Shown piece by piece: positions 1-9,045 of a stretch of 64,000 nucleotides of DNA. Every line of letters starts with the position of its first letter. Position 1 is the first letter of the stretch. The stretch covers positions 19,206 to 83,205 of the forward strand of contig JABSRP010000038.1 in assembly GCA_013215145.1 (NCBI GenBank). The letters run 5' to 3'. The stretch is from Pseudobacteriovorax sp. Its GTDB lineage: Bacteria; Bdellovibrionota_B; Oligoflexia; Oligoflexales; Oligoflexaceae. The notes beneath the pieces are model-generated. The model was not told the origin of the DNA. It ran no database searches and saw only the letters and a list, made by a program, of their open reading frames with translations. The translations under genes were made by a program, and so were the position numbers.

Positions 1-2
1 CA

Positions 3-908
3 AGACGAGATGCGCACCCCAAAGCAACGGGTTGTGCCCGAGCTGAGTTTCGCCTTAACGCGAAGCTTCCTATAGAATGGCAGACACCTTTATTTCAACC
101 TGGGAAAAGCTACCCTGCATTTATACGGTATTCGAATGCCACAGGAGCTGTGAGACCAGACGAAATTCCAGATGCTCGAGGGATGGCTGTCAAGCTTTTT
201 GATATATCTGGAACGACTCTAATCAATCCAGATAATCGTCATCATGATTTTATTTTTGCAAGTGATAACAAGTTTTTCCTGAACAGTCTGTCAGAATACT
301 TTGGTTTTTTGGGAAATCGTGACGAGTTTCTCGGAAATAATCCTGACATTCTTGCGAATATTCGTGAAGCTACAAGCTTTGTTTTGAGCTCCCCATTAGA
401 GAAGCAGTATTTTAGTCAAGTTCCGTATAAACTAAACGATCGAGTTGTAAAGTATTCTGTTAAACCTTGCCAAGCCTTTGGACCTGGAGTAGTACCCGAA
501 AATGCAGGGCCTGACTATCTCAGTAACGCTATGAATCGGAAATTAAAGACCGAGGAAGCCTGCTTTAATTTTATGGTTCAATTTTATGTGAATGATGAAG
601 TCACTCCGATTAACAATGTTATGGTTGCTTGGAACGAATCGGAAGCACCATTTATTAAAGTCGGACAAATTATCATTCCTCGTCAGAATACACAGTCAGA
701 AAAAATGTTGGAGCTATGTGAAAACGTCTCTTACAATCCTTTTCACGCAATAGCGGAGCATGAACCCATTGGAGCCATTAATCGCATTCGTAGAGTCGTG
801 TATCAATCGATAGCAAGTCTTCGTAGAAGTCTCAATCAAGTGCCTGATTTTGTTATGACGTCTTCTGACCTTCCCGAGCCTGTAGGTCCAACTTGCAACA
901 TCGACTGA
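3..908 (+). CDS. Catalase-like heme protein, 5' end outside the window
   Basis: The open frame enters from the left edge and runs about 301 codons to TGA; the first in-window start-like codon is well inside the domain, so this is a partial gene. The opening residues RDAHPKATGC match the distal-histidine motif of the heme catalase superfamily (R..H.K..G). They are followed by an F.RYSNA stretch and a PDARGMAVK segment typical of the small catalase-like proteins (SrpA/y4iL type). The C-terminal PFHAIAEHEPIGAINRIRR stretch is also characteristic of that branch. A peroxide-related oxidase or peroxygenase role is likely, but substrate and true catalase activity cannot be read from the sequence. 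The proximal heme tyrosine motif is not obvious. A 13-bp hairpin follows the gene. Confidence 0.8.
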   Translation, partial: RRDAHPKATGCARAEFRLNAKLPIEWQTPLFQPGKSYPAFIRYSNATGAVRPDEIPDARGMAVKLFDISGTTLINPDNRHHDFIFASDNKFFLNSLSEYFGFLGNRDEFLGNNPDILANIREATSFVLSSPLEKQYFSQVPYKLNDRVVKYSVKPCQAFGPGVVPENAGPDYLSNAMNRKLKTEEACFNFMVQFYVNDEVTPINNVMVAWNESEAPFIKVGQIIIPRQNTQSEKMLELCENVSYNPFHAIAEHEPIGAINRIRRVVYQSIASLRRSLNQVPDFVMTSSDLPEPVGPTCNID

Positions 909-977
909 TAAGGCTTCCATCTGAGACTGAGCTTCTAGCTCTCCAGGGAAAGATCTTTTAACTCAATATTTTCGGAC

Positions 978-1008
978 ATTAATACTCGCTGTCCAAGCGA
1001 GTATTAAT
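978..1008 (+). terminator. Hairpin after the catalase-like gene
   Basis: A perfect 13-bp inverted repeat (978-990 and 996-1008) with a 5-nt loop lies 70 bases after the stop codon. The downstream side is T-rich but has no clean T run, so termination or RNA stabilisation are both possible. Its outer part is AT-rich and its inner part is CTCGCT/AGCGAG. Confidence 0.5.
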
Positions 1009-1111
1009 TCTATTCATAGCTATTATTTTTATGTTTCATTTTATTAATATTGGTACTTGCCGATATGATTGTCCGTGGATGTTGAATATTTCTTTTTGAT
1101 GGAGATGTAAA

Positions 1112-1570
1112 ATGAAGACTTTTTTAAAAATGACAATCGTCACTGTTTCTTTGTTAACGCTTAGTGCCTGTGGGGCAAAGGCGCAAAGCCAACTGGCTCA
1201 AGCGGATGAACCCGTAGCTGAGATCAATCTTGGGGACTTGCCTCCTGATCCTAGCCAAGAGTTCGTGAATCTTGTGTCTGTCAGTATCAAGCCAGAACTT
1301 CTAGGCGAATTTTTGTCCGTATTGCTGCCCTATGCCGAGCTATCCAGACAAGAAGAGGGAGTCTTAAGGTACGATATTCATCAGTCACCCCATGATCCTA
1401 CCATCATCGAGCTGTATGAAGTGTATAAGGATACTGATGCGCGAATATTTCATAACAATACCGAGCATCGGAATGCTTTTTTTGCCTCAGTTGGTGAACG
1501 AGGCTTCTTCAAGGAGTCGCCGAAATCAAAAGTAGTTTACTTGATAGATCCTATTGCTCCGAAATACTAA
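1112..1570 (+). CDS. Lipoprotein with antibiotic-biosynthesis-monooxygenase (ABM) fold
   Basis: The 152-residue product begins with a short basic stretch, a hydrophobic segment and the lipobox LSAC (Cys20), so it should be a lipidated envelope protein. Residues about 50-150 fit the ABM/YgiN dimeric ferredoxin-like fold: a starting beta strand with VSVSIKPE, then AELSRQEEGVLRYDIHQS, an ELYEVYKD strand, and HNNTEHRNAFF before the last helix. Cytosolic ABM proteins are small quinol or heme-related monooxygenases; a lipid-anchored version is unusual. The start is supported by GGAG at 1099-1102. Catalytic activity is not shown by the sequence, and a ligand-binding role is equally possible. Confidence 0.8.
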   Translation: MKTFLKMTIVTVSLLTLSACGAKAQSQLAQADEPVAEINLGDLPPDPSQEFVNLVSVSIKPELLGEFLSVLLPYAELSRQEEGVLRYDIHQSPHDPTIIELYEVYKDTDARIFHNNTEHRNAFFASVGERGFFKESPKSKVVYLIDPIAPKY

Positions 1571-1573
1571 AAA

Positions 1574-1602
1574 TTTCGGGGAGAGATCATCTCTCCCCGA
1601 AA
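1574..1602 (-). terminator. Strong hairpin terminator of the minus-strand operon
   Basis: A perfect 13-bp GC-rich stem (1574-1586 with 1590-1602) and a 3-nt loop sits between two converging genes. Read on the minus strand the stem is followed by five Ts (1573-1569), so it should end transcription of the 1663-4129 operon. It may also stop the plus-strand lipoprotein transcript, although no T run follows on that side. Confidence 0.85.
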
Positions 1603-1662
1603 AATATCGAACATGGCTATATCAAAGCACCAGGGTTTCGATATCGGGTTGGCAAAGCAGGA

Positions 1663-1941
1663 CTATATCTCAGACGATTGATTTTCGAATGCGATACTTA
1701 TTTCGATAATTAATTCGACACTAATGCCTGAAATAATAGTTGAAGCTGAAGACGTGCTGGTAAACTCGACTTGAGAAAATTTTATGGGGTCAATGATGGC
1801 ATCGCCATTCTCTTCAAACTCACCTAAAGCTTTAGCTAAGTTGTTTACACGATGTTTTGTTAGATAGTCTATGACTGGGTCAGCCACAGCAATTTGATTG
1901 AACGTTAAGAGATAGAATAAAACCATGAATCGCAAAAACAT
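1663..1941 (-). CDS. Small secreted protein, last gene of a lipoprotein operon
   Basis: The 92-residue product has a hydrophobic signal peptide with probable cleavage after VADP-type residues near position 20; I recognise no named family. Its C-terminal half carries an alternating hydrophobic stretch (ISGISVELIIEISIAFEN) that resembles the beta-rich segments of the two genes upstream. GGAGAG 7-8 nt before the ATG supports the start. It lies 13 bp after the 444-residue lipoprotein and ends just before a strong terminator, so it is the distal gene of a four-gene transcription unit. Function unknown. Confidence 0.7.
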   Translation of the reverse strand: MFLRFMVLFYLLTFNQIAVADPVIDYLTKHRVNNLAKALGEFEENGDAIIDPIKFSQVEFTSTSSASTIISGISVELIIEISIAFENQSSEI

Positions 1942-1954
1942 CTATTGTCTCTCC

Positions 1955-3289
1955 TTATTTGAATTCTATTGCAATCGCAGCATAGGAATCGATAGTTGCT
2001 ACCGAAAGCACAGCGTTGGTAGAAACCTCAAATAAGACCTCAACTGTATCAATCGTAAACTCACCTACCGCAATAGTTTCAGATATGTCGGGCAAAAAAA
2101 CCTGACTTAAATCAACAGCCTTGATGAGACCTTTTTGAAATGCCTCTGTTTTTATCATACTAGAAGGTGGCTGAGGGACTTGAGACGATTTAGGTTCTGC
2201 CAAAAACCGAATCTCTTCCGTTATAAACGTATTACTTTGATTGCTAGTTCTTGCCTTAGTTTTCTCTAGACTGATGGAAATGGCTGATGATCCTGCAAAG
2301 CGAAGTAATCCAAAGTTTCCTTGAGCATCAAGACCAGCATTCAGCTTAATCTTTGAGAGACCCAATGATTTTTGTGGGAGTGAAACTGCTGTTTCTATAT
2401 TGTTCAAATTTCCTGCGATGTTCTGTATAAAATTAGTGAGTTTCAAAAACTCTGGATTGTCTGTTGGTAATTGTTGTGACTGTATATTTTGTGAAGGTGT
2501 GTTCGGAATTTGATTTGAATTGAACACAAAATCTATGAAGAATGCACTTCTCACTTTTACCCCGCTAAAGGTTTCTGATGCTAGAATAAGTCCCTCTGCG
2601 CTCACTCCTATGCTAAGGCGTAGCTCACTAAGGGCCCAATTACCGTTGAGCTGATTTTGTATTGCTTGGATCATATTCAAGAAGTCAATAGCCTTGCGTT
2701 TTAATGCGTTTGTCACTACCTCTGGGGCTTTGAGTTGCCCAGATGCTTTTCCGATATCGATGATAGTCTGAATTTGTTGAATGATGTCAGCCTCTGTCGC
2801 AGTAGAGTTAAATGATACAGAAGGATTTTTTTCCATAATGGTTGAATTCAATGGCTTACCATTAGCAATGGTTATTCTTGCTGAGGCTGTACCGTTTATT
2901 AGTAAAAGTCCTACCGACCCACTTGCACTCGCAGTTAAATCGAAGGTAATTCCGTTAGACTGCCATTGATTACCATTGGCGTCAGAAAAGCTCTCAGAGA
3001 TCCCTGAATCATGGGCCGCTTGCAGGATTGCCCCATATAAATTTTTCGATTCAACGGGCAGAATCTTTGGTGCGATTGATCCAAAACTTGCATTCTTACT
3101 AGTAGGAGTCGCCTCGCCAGTTTCTCGTTTTGTATACTTGCGAGGAGATCGAGTATGGGGGTCACTGGCTAACTGTATCGAATGATTACCTTTGCGATCC
3201 TTCTTGTGTTGACCTTCGGGAGGCCGTGGCCCTTGCTTGCACGAGCAAACCAAAACTGAGAACCCTAAAATATATATGACCCATCTCAT
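1955..3289 (-). CDS. Lipoprotein of unknown function with internal beta-rich repeats
   Basis: The 444-residue product has an N-terminal hydrophobic segment ending in VCSC (Cys17), suggesting lipid attachment, and then a basic, Ser/Pro-rich linker to about residue 75. Three later segments look like diverged copies of one unit. One begins ALSELRLSIGVSAEG, one GLSKIKLNAGLDAQG, and one near the C-terminus FTIDTVEVLFEVS; each continues as alternating hydrophobic strands. The same pattern (IGISKISVAVRLNLG) occurs in the gene directly upstream at 3307-3660. I know no named domain with this pattern. Spacing to its neighbours is 17 and 13 bp, so it is co-transcribed. A cell-surface or periplasmic structural or binding role is a guess. 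Confidence 0.75.
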   Translation of the reverse strand: MRWVIYILGFSVLVCSCKQGPRPPEGQHKKDRKGNHSIQLASDPHTRSPRKYTKRETGEATPTSKNASFGSIAPKILPVESKNLYGAILQAAHDSGISESFSDANGNQWQSNGITFDLTASASGSVGLLLINGTASARITIANGKPLNSTIMEKNPSVSFNSTATEADIIQQIQTIIDIGKASGQLKAPEVVTNALKRKAIDFLNMIQAIQNQLNGNWALSELRLSIGVSAEGLILASETFSGVKVRSAFFIDFVFNSNQIPNTPSQNIQSQQLPTDNPEFLKLTNFIQNIAGNLNNIETAVSLPQKSLGLSKIKLNAGLDAQGNFGLLRFAGSSAISISLEKTKARTSNQSNTFITEEIRFLAEPKSSQVPQPPSSMIKTEAFQKGLIKAVDLSQVFLPDISETIAVGEFTIDTVEVLFEVSTNAVLSVATIDSYAAIAIEFK

Positions 3290-3306
3290 AGTAAAACTCG
3301 TTCTAG

Positions 3307-3660
3307 CTAAAGATTAGAATTGTTTTTATTCTTAGTGAATACAGTCTCAATCCCTGCGTTTAATAGATCTATGGAAATGACACCGGATTCGAAACCAAGG
3401 TTTAGTCTGACGGCCACCGATATCTTGGAGATCCCGATTGATGTTGTATTCATAGGTTGGTTGACGGCCTTTGAAACGCTTCTTCGCATATCAGATAGCC
3501 TTTTGGTGTAAGCCTTCGTCAACTGATCCTTGCCTAAAGATTGGAATTTTCCCGGACTAACCATGACGTTTATTTTTTTTGGCGAACTTGGCGGTTCGCT
3601 GCAAGCCATGGTATTCAGAAAACTAAAGGTACATAATGGTATCAGTACTTGATGATACAT
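3307..3660 (-). CDS. Small secreted or lipoprotein related to its downstream neighbour
   Basis: I place the start at 3660 (product MYHQVL...), because GGAGAGG precedes this ATG at good spacing and earlier ATGs would run into the upstream gene. The 117-residue product has a hydrophobic leader ending in TMAC (Cys20), a weak lipobox. Its C-terminal 45 residues hold an IGISKISVAVRLNLGFESG segment that resembles the repeats of the 444-residue lipoprotein next to it. It sits 13 bp after the cytochrome lipoprotein gene and 17 bp before the larger lipoprotein. No named family recognised. Confidence 0.65.
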   Translation of the reverse strand: MYHQVLIPLCTFSFLNTMACSEPPSSPKKINVMVSPGKFQSLGKDQLTKAYTKRLSDMRRSVSKAVNQPMNTTSIGISKISVAVRLNLGFESGVISIDLLNAGIETVFTKNKNNSNL

Positions 3661-3673
3661 ATCCTCTCCCATA

Positions 3674-4129
3674 TTACTGAGGAACCTCAAGGGCAAGCTC
3701 TAACGTCAAGGCTTCATCCTGATTGGGCCATTGAACTCCGTTGTGAAAAAGGACACCTGCAGCGTCTATGATTTGAGCTGCGGTCCTACCTTGTTTCTCC
3801 GACATGGCAAGTTCACCGTGACAACCGGCGCAGCGTTCGGCGTAGACCATGGCTCCCATGGCGACCATTTCAGCCTTAATGGCTGCAGGATCTTCCACAT
3901 CTTCTTCAATCAATTCTTCATCGTTTGGCCCATCAATGGACTCGTTGTCGTCTTCGTCTTTGTTAGTTTCTCTGATATCGCGTTTGGACTCAGATGGAGT
4001 GGTTGACGCCTCTGTCTCTAACTGGCGGTAACTAGGTGTGGTGGGGACTGGGCTACCGCAATTGATTATTAGTAGGCCTGGTAGGATTTGAATCAATAAT
4101 GATCTGGTTAGAGACAATGGGCGGGCCAT
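3674..4129 (-). CDS. c-type cytochrome lipoprotein, single heme
   Basis: The start at 4129 is chosen because AGGAG lies 7 nt before this ATG and it puts a leader directly at the N-terminus. The 151-residue product has a hydrophobic leader ending in IINC (Cys24), a very acidic linker (about 54-81, rich in D/E) and one heme-binding CAGCH motif (C100, C103, H104). The following residues look like a short cytochrome c domain (ELAMSEKQGR, then IIDAAG), but no obvious axial Met in a G.MP-type motif is visible and the protein ends only 47 residues after the heme motif. A small electron-transfer or heme-sensing lipoprotein is likely. It heads the four-gene operon. Confidence 0.75.
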   Translation of the reverse strand: MARPLSLTRSLLIQILPGLLIINCGSPVPTTPSYRQLETEASTTPSESKRDIRETNKDEDDNESIDGPNDEELIEEDVEDPAAIKAEMVAMGAMVYAERCAGCHGELAMSEKQGRTAAQIIDAAGVLFHNGVQWPNQDEALTLELALEVPQ

Positions 4130-4656
4130 ATTCATACTCCTGTTACGTTGTTTCCCTTTGCGAAATATATTTGCAATGGTGGCGCCAAAGAGAAGATCTT
4201 CAGGAACCCGATGATTTAATTGAACAAGCTGGGATTCAAGGTAACCTAAAATGTTGACTAAGAATCGATGGTACGGATCACGTTTTTTCCTGATGAGGGC
4301 CAACTTTTGGCTTAACCTACTAAATTATTTGGAATAAACCCACTGTCGTGTTAAATGACTGTTGATGCTACGCCGTAGCAAACCGAGGAACTCGCCTAAC
4401 TATTTATAAAGTATAATAAATTTGGAAAGATCTAATCCCTTTGAGGAACTGACGTTTGTCTTGATCGCGTATTTAGGAACCTGCGCCGGCGATCCCCTAT
4501 GTTTCATCTGCAATAAATAAGCCTAGTTATAGATTTTGGTAAGATGGAAAAGCAACGTCATGGTTTTTGCTTACTAAAATATTGGGGGCATGGGCTTTAA
4601 TTGGAGTAATTGAGTCCGATGACTATCTATAAGCTCCAAAACATGGTGGATTCTCG
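4130..4656. other. Intergenic region between divergent genes
   Basis: About 530 bases separate the cytochrome operon from the plus-strand 391-residue gene. I see no convincing gene or RNA. One perfect 7-bp inverted repeat with a single central base occurs at 4366-4380 (TGCTACG-C-CGTAGCA) and could be an operator. An upstream extension of the cytochrome frame to 4303 exists but lacks a ribosome-binding site. Confidence 0.5.
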
Positions 4657-5832
4657 GTGAAGACTTGGTCAAGGACTTTAATAAACACCACAAAGCAGCA
4701 AATAAAAGCCGAGCTGGATCTTCATCTAGAGCAGGTGGGTCGGGCGAACCGACTCAAGGTTTGTCTCGAACAGATTGATAATTTGGATAATACGATTGAT
4801 TCAGATCTCCTTCTGAAACGCTTTGTTTATGTTATGTCTGCCTTAGTCCATCATCAAAAATGGGGAGGTCTTCAGAAAAATCAAATACAGAATCTTGGTG
4901 AACTGGGATCAGCAATATTAAAAATTGCAGAAATAAAGCCGGTTAAGACGCAAGCTAGTTTTTTGTTTGGGGAGTTGCATTCGATTCTTAGTGCGGTTCA
5001 TTTTAAACGAAGTGAGTTTCTCGATGCCTTGTGGGAACATCAGTTGGGAGATCATTTAAGCACCAAAGATTCAGGACTTGATGCAGCAAGAAATCTTGAT
5101 ATGGGAATCAATGCACTTCGTCTGGGAAACAGCCATTTAGCGCTAAAGTTTTTAGAAACTGCGCTAGAAATCAGCGACGATTGCATCTTGGCCCAGAAAG
5201 TTCAGTTGCAAAGGGTCCGAGGTTTGAGGCTATCTGGTAGCCTCGAGGAAGCCTTAGAATTAATTAGTCAGAGCAAAATCAGTGTGAATGATGAACGCTA
5301 TCAAGTAGAGTTTGAGTGGGAAGAAATGTATTGTCGAATTGCCATCGATCAAGATCCCTCTCCTCTGCTATTGTTAACGCAAAGAGGTGGTACTCATTAT
5401 CATCCAAGTTACCTTCTAGAATGCTTCATGATATTGAGGTCGTTACCAAAGAAACAGTGGCAAGGTCGATTTCCCAAATTGGCTAGTGTTAACAGACACA
5501 AAGAAATATCCCTTCGTGATTATCGCCAGCTTCATGATATTTGTTTGGCTGTGGAGAACGCCTATGAAAGCGATATTCCCTTTCATCACCGTTTGAGTAA
5601 GCTGAAGCCTTGTCTATCGAAGATTCGAGAGCTTAGAACAATTGATAAGGAGCTTCTTGCGTGGCTTTCCATCACTCGGTGGCTTTATCGGAGTCGTTAT
5701 ATGGCGATGGCAGCAGTAACATGGAGCGAATACCAAAGTTTAAGTAAGAAATTAAGTCAAGGAAAATCTGGCGATGTATTGGGGATGGCTAAAGATCTTG
5801 AAGAGATTGACTTTTGTGAAAAGATTAAATGA
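4657..5832 (+). CDS. TPR-like helical protein, function unknown
   Basis: The 391-residue cytosolic product starts at GTG. It lacks a signal peptide and membrane segments and appears almost wholly alpha-helical. Residues about 145-215 form helix pairs of tetratricopeptide type (DMGINALRLGNSHLALKFLETAL, then GLRLSGSLEEALELI). The overall style resembles the C-terminal part of the XRE-TPR regulator at 41858-42910, but no helix-turn-helix is evident here. It stands alone between a 530-base gap and a lipoprotein gene. A protein-protein interaction or regulatory role is plausible; no substrate can be named. Confidence 0.6.
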   Translation: MKTWSRTLINTTKQQIKAELDLHLEQVGRANRLKVCLEQIDNLDNTIDSDLLLKRFVYVMSALVHHQKWGGLQKNQIQNLGELGSAILKIAEIKPVKTQASFLFGELHSILSAVHFKRSEFLDALWEHQLGDHLSTKDSGLDAARNLDMGINALRLGNSHLALKFLETALEISDDCILAQKVQLQRVRGLRLSGSLEEALELISQSKISVNDERYQVEFEWEEMYCRIAIDQDPSPLLLLTQRGGTHYHPSYLLECFMILRSLPKKQWQGRFPKLASVNRHKEISLRDYRQLHDICLAVENAYESDIPFHHRLSKLKPCLSKIRELRTIDKELLAWLSITRWLYRSRYMAMAAVTWSEYQSLSKKLSQGKSGDVLGMAKDLEEIDFCEKIK

Positions 5833-5925
5833 CGAGTGTATGAATATTTTGAATAGTTAAAAGCTTTTGATCAGGGGATCTTTCGTGGATTATATAGTAA
5901 CAGCCAGTAAAGGTCAGGTGAGAGT

Positions 5926-6753
5926 ATGAAACCACTGATGTCGCTTTTTTTGACTGGTAGCTTGGTTTTTATAGCTTGCAATCAATCAGAACCTAAGAGC
6001 ACCACAAAAATAAAAACTGTACAGCAGGCCAATGATCGGCCATCCGAAGAATCAGCCGATGTCCCCGGTTACGCTAAAATGAGTATCAAATGCTTACCGG
6101 ATGAAAGCAATGCGAATCAATTGGAGGTGGGCTGTCTTTTGAGCCTTGAAGATGGATCCAAAGCAGATCTTCCCACTGGTGCTTGGACTCAGTTTGAAAT
6201 TCGCTACAACACCAAACCTGAAGCCTTGACGATTGAAAAAAAATTACCAAATGATAATACACTTTTTTCTATTATATTTGTGTTTAGTGGCGGTAGTCTT
6301 GAGGAAAGGCAGACTCTACTTAATCTAAGCACCTTTATCTTTGAATACGAAAGCACACCAGGGTCCATAGCTACCTTGGAAACTGGTGGCGAGATCGAGG
6401 TACAGAATCCAGTTCAGACCCCTGATGCTACCTGCACTATTGGGACCGAGCTAAATGGATCCTGTTACTTTAAAACATCTCAGAGTTGCAGCAAGCAGTG
6501 CGAAGATTTTGGCCTTCAAGTTGATCCTTCCGTACAGTCTGTGATAGGTAGTGCTAACGATCAGAATGCTCAGACCTGTCTTGATCTATACAGCCGCATT
6601 GAAAATCGCAATGATTTTGAACTAGAGTTGATTCGAACACCCTTTGGTGTCGGTTGTCATCAATTCAATGATAAGGTCCTCTGGGATAGAAAAGAAACCA
6701 ACGTTTCGGTGCCACCGCCAGTGGGTGCTAGTCGACTTTGCGCCTGTCAATGA
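5926..6753 (+). CDS. Lipoprotein with cysteine-rich C-terminal domain
   Basis: The 275-residue product has a signal peptide ending FIAC (Cys18). The middle part (about 45-155) is beta-rich and unfamiliar. The C-terminal 100 residues hold about ten cysteines in a regular pattern: CTIG, GSCYF, SCSKQCEDFG, QTCLDL, GVGCHQ and a final LCACQ. These probably form disulfides outside the cytoplasm. I recognise the style from secreted proteins of predatory and marine deltaproteobacteria-like lineages but cannot name a Pfam family. It is transcribed alone, after a 93-base gap. Function unknown; a surface adhesion or binding domain is a guess. Confidence 0.7.
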   Translation: MKPLMSLFLTGSLVFIACNQSEPKSTTKIKTVQQANDRPSEESADVPGYAKMSIKCLPDESNANQLEVGCLLSLEDGSKADLPTGAWTQFEIRYNTKPEALTIEKKLPNDNTLFSIIFVFSGGSLEERQTLLNLSTFIFEYESTPGSIATLETGGEIEVQNPVQTPDATCTIGTELNGSCYFKTSQSCSKQCEDFGLQVDPSVQSVIGSANDQNAQTCLDLYSRIENRNDFELELIRTPFGVGCHQFNDKVLWDRKETNVSVPPPVGASRLCACQ

Positions 6754-6806
6754 AGTTTTTCAATTATTGGACCTTAGATTTCAGCTTTGGTCGTAAAAGC
6801 CTTACG

Positions 6807-8910
6807 TCAAGCACTTCTATCGAAGTTCGCAATTGGACCCGTCCCGAACAACGCAATAGGTAAAGTGCAGACGAATGCGAATGGACGATATTGATGATGA
6901 CTTTGCGTTTTGTCTGCAAATTTGAGAATAATATCGCCACCTACGGCTCTGATATCACCTCTGACTGATGAAAGTCCGACCTCACGTCCCGATATAGAAG
7001 TGACTTTTTCGGCTGTGGACAATCCGTCGCTAAAAACACTTTCGGCAAGCTTCTGGTGTTCATCTATCCGAATACCAGTTTTTTGACTTAGGGCGCTAAG
7101 ATTAAGGCCACGACCGTCGTCTTGAATACTGAGAGCTAGGAGGCCTTCGTTTTGTTCGATCGAAATATTAATGGTGCCAAAGATTTCTTTTCCTTGGCTT
7201 ACCCTCGTTTTAGCATCTTCAATGCCATGATCCATGCAGTTGCGGATGATGTGTGTCAACCATTGAGATATTTTCAACGAAAGGTTACGGTTGTTAAAGA
7301 GTATATCTGTGCCTGATACAACGACTTTTGGCTCTGGTTTGTTGCATTTTTTGGATGTTTTTTTAGCAACATCATTAATCAGAGTTTCAAGGAATTGAGA
7401 CAAGCTTGTTAACCTAAGGTTATGGATTTCTGTTAAGAAATGATCGAGTGATGATGATTCACTGGCAATTTCTATGACTTTACCAAGTCCAATTTTGAAT
7501 TCCTTTTCATCGCGTTTTAGAAGATTGATATTGACGTATCATAAAGGCTTGTCAAAAGGCCTTCGATATTCTTTTGAGCTAATGCGCTTTCTCCAGTCAT
7601 TTGGCTCGAGATTAAATTTTCAATCTTTCGATCTCGTGAAGTATGCCGCTAAGAGTGTCAATACCTAATGTCACTGTTATACCCTTTAGGGTATGAATGT
7701 ACCGGTACTCGTATATCAGCCTTTCCTTGTTATCAGCGATCGCATTAGTTTTTCTCAAATCCTCCATGAGACTTGAAGCATTGGCGATGAAATCACAGCT
7801 TTTCTGAGGAGGAAGAGAGATAAGTTCGAGCACGAGGGAGTTTCGTCTTTCGCTAATTTTTCTCTTTGCATCAAGCTCAAGGATTGCTGTAATTTCGTTT
7901 AATATGAGAACAAAGCCCTCAATATCGTCGTTAGCGTCAACGATTGGTTGCCACTTTACATCGAAAACTCCTTCGGCTTTAGATTGAGGGTGGGGTATCT
8001 TTAGTTTTTTAGGAAGCAAGTGACTATTGACTTCGTACTGGATGAGAGGAGCGTCAAGTGCTTGATCGAGGACACTTCGGATTTGATCCTCTTCCAGTTT
8101 ACTGAGCCCAAACAGAGATAAAATCTCTTTACAGAAGTTTTCGCCGCTAAGAGAATTAGGCTTGGGATGAATATTTTTGATTAATTCCGAAACTTCTGAT
8201 TCTATGATAATGTCGTCATCTTCATTTTTACCCAGATGAATAATAATTTGAGGAAGCGATTCGAACAGTGCTTTGATTTTTTGTGATTTGCTTTCTAAAT
8301 CACGGTTCGATTGAAGTAGTTTTTGCTTTAATAAAAAGTTCCGGCGTGACATAGCCTCTCTGGTAAAGAAAAGCAGGTATCCAAACACATAAAAATTCAG
8401 GAAGAACAACAAGCCGCCCTGAAAGAAAATGTCTTTAAAACTATAAGGGACAAATAGACCCTGTAGGCACATGGTCACGAGCATTAGATTTGACCAGAAA
8501 AGATAGTTTTTTATTCCTGGAGGCGACAGTAGTGGGACGAGCAGAAACGTCATTGAGAGTAGATTGGCAAAGGCGTTGTACTCTTACTGGTTCAGCGTAG
8601 GCAGTAATAATGAGACTGCTAAAAAACTACCATAGGCCGAGATTTGAAGGCCATTTTCGCGAATGAGGCAGGATTTCTCAAAAAAATAGGGCAACGTAAA
8701 AGGCACCAAGCCCGAAATAATGCGGGAGGCCACCCACCAACCGAAGTACTTATTGTCGCCGAAAAGATAATAATCGATCCCAATCCAGGCGAAAATCACT
8801 ACCGCGCCCACCACAAAGAAGGGGCGTAACCGGTTGGAAATCTGTGAACGCTCTTCTTTCCAAGCAGCCTCTAAATTTTGACCCGGAAAACTGCCTAATG
8901 TTTCTAGCAA
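6807..8910 (-). pseudogene. Broken CheA-like membrane histidine kinase
   Basis: Three consecutive open segments belong to one kinase gene. 8910-8584 encodes the N-terminus with several membrane helices. 8553-7612 continues in the same frame after an in-frame TAA (8584-8586) with more membrane helices, a PAS-like region and an Hpt domain carrying the phosphorylatable HTLKG histidine. The frame is then lost near 7615 and again near 7530, both explained by single-base losses. It resumes with a coiled linker and, at 7403-6807, a CheA-type ATPase domain (IIRNCMDHG N-box, DDGRGL G-box). Restored, the product would be about 700 residues. The initiation codon is probably TTG. With three lesions it is unlikely to be functional. 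Confidence 0.8.
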
Positions 8911-9045
8911 ATCTCATCTCTATCGGTTCGAACTTCGAGTTCGCATCGGCAAAAGAAGCCAGAGACTTGAAAATATACTTACCCTCTTAATTAATGAGTG
9001 GGAAGATTTACGTAGGCCCCGTTTGCTTGATTCGGAGCTTCGAAG

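Noticed and set aside
8921..8960. tRNA-like GGTTCGAA segment
   Set aside because: No cloverleaf stems or acceptor can be drawn around it.
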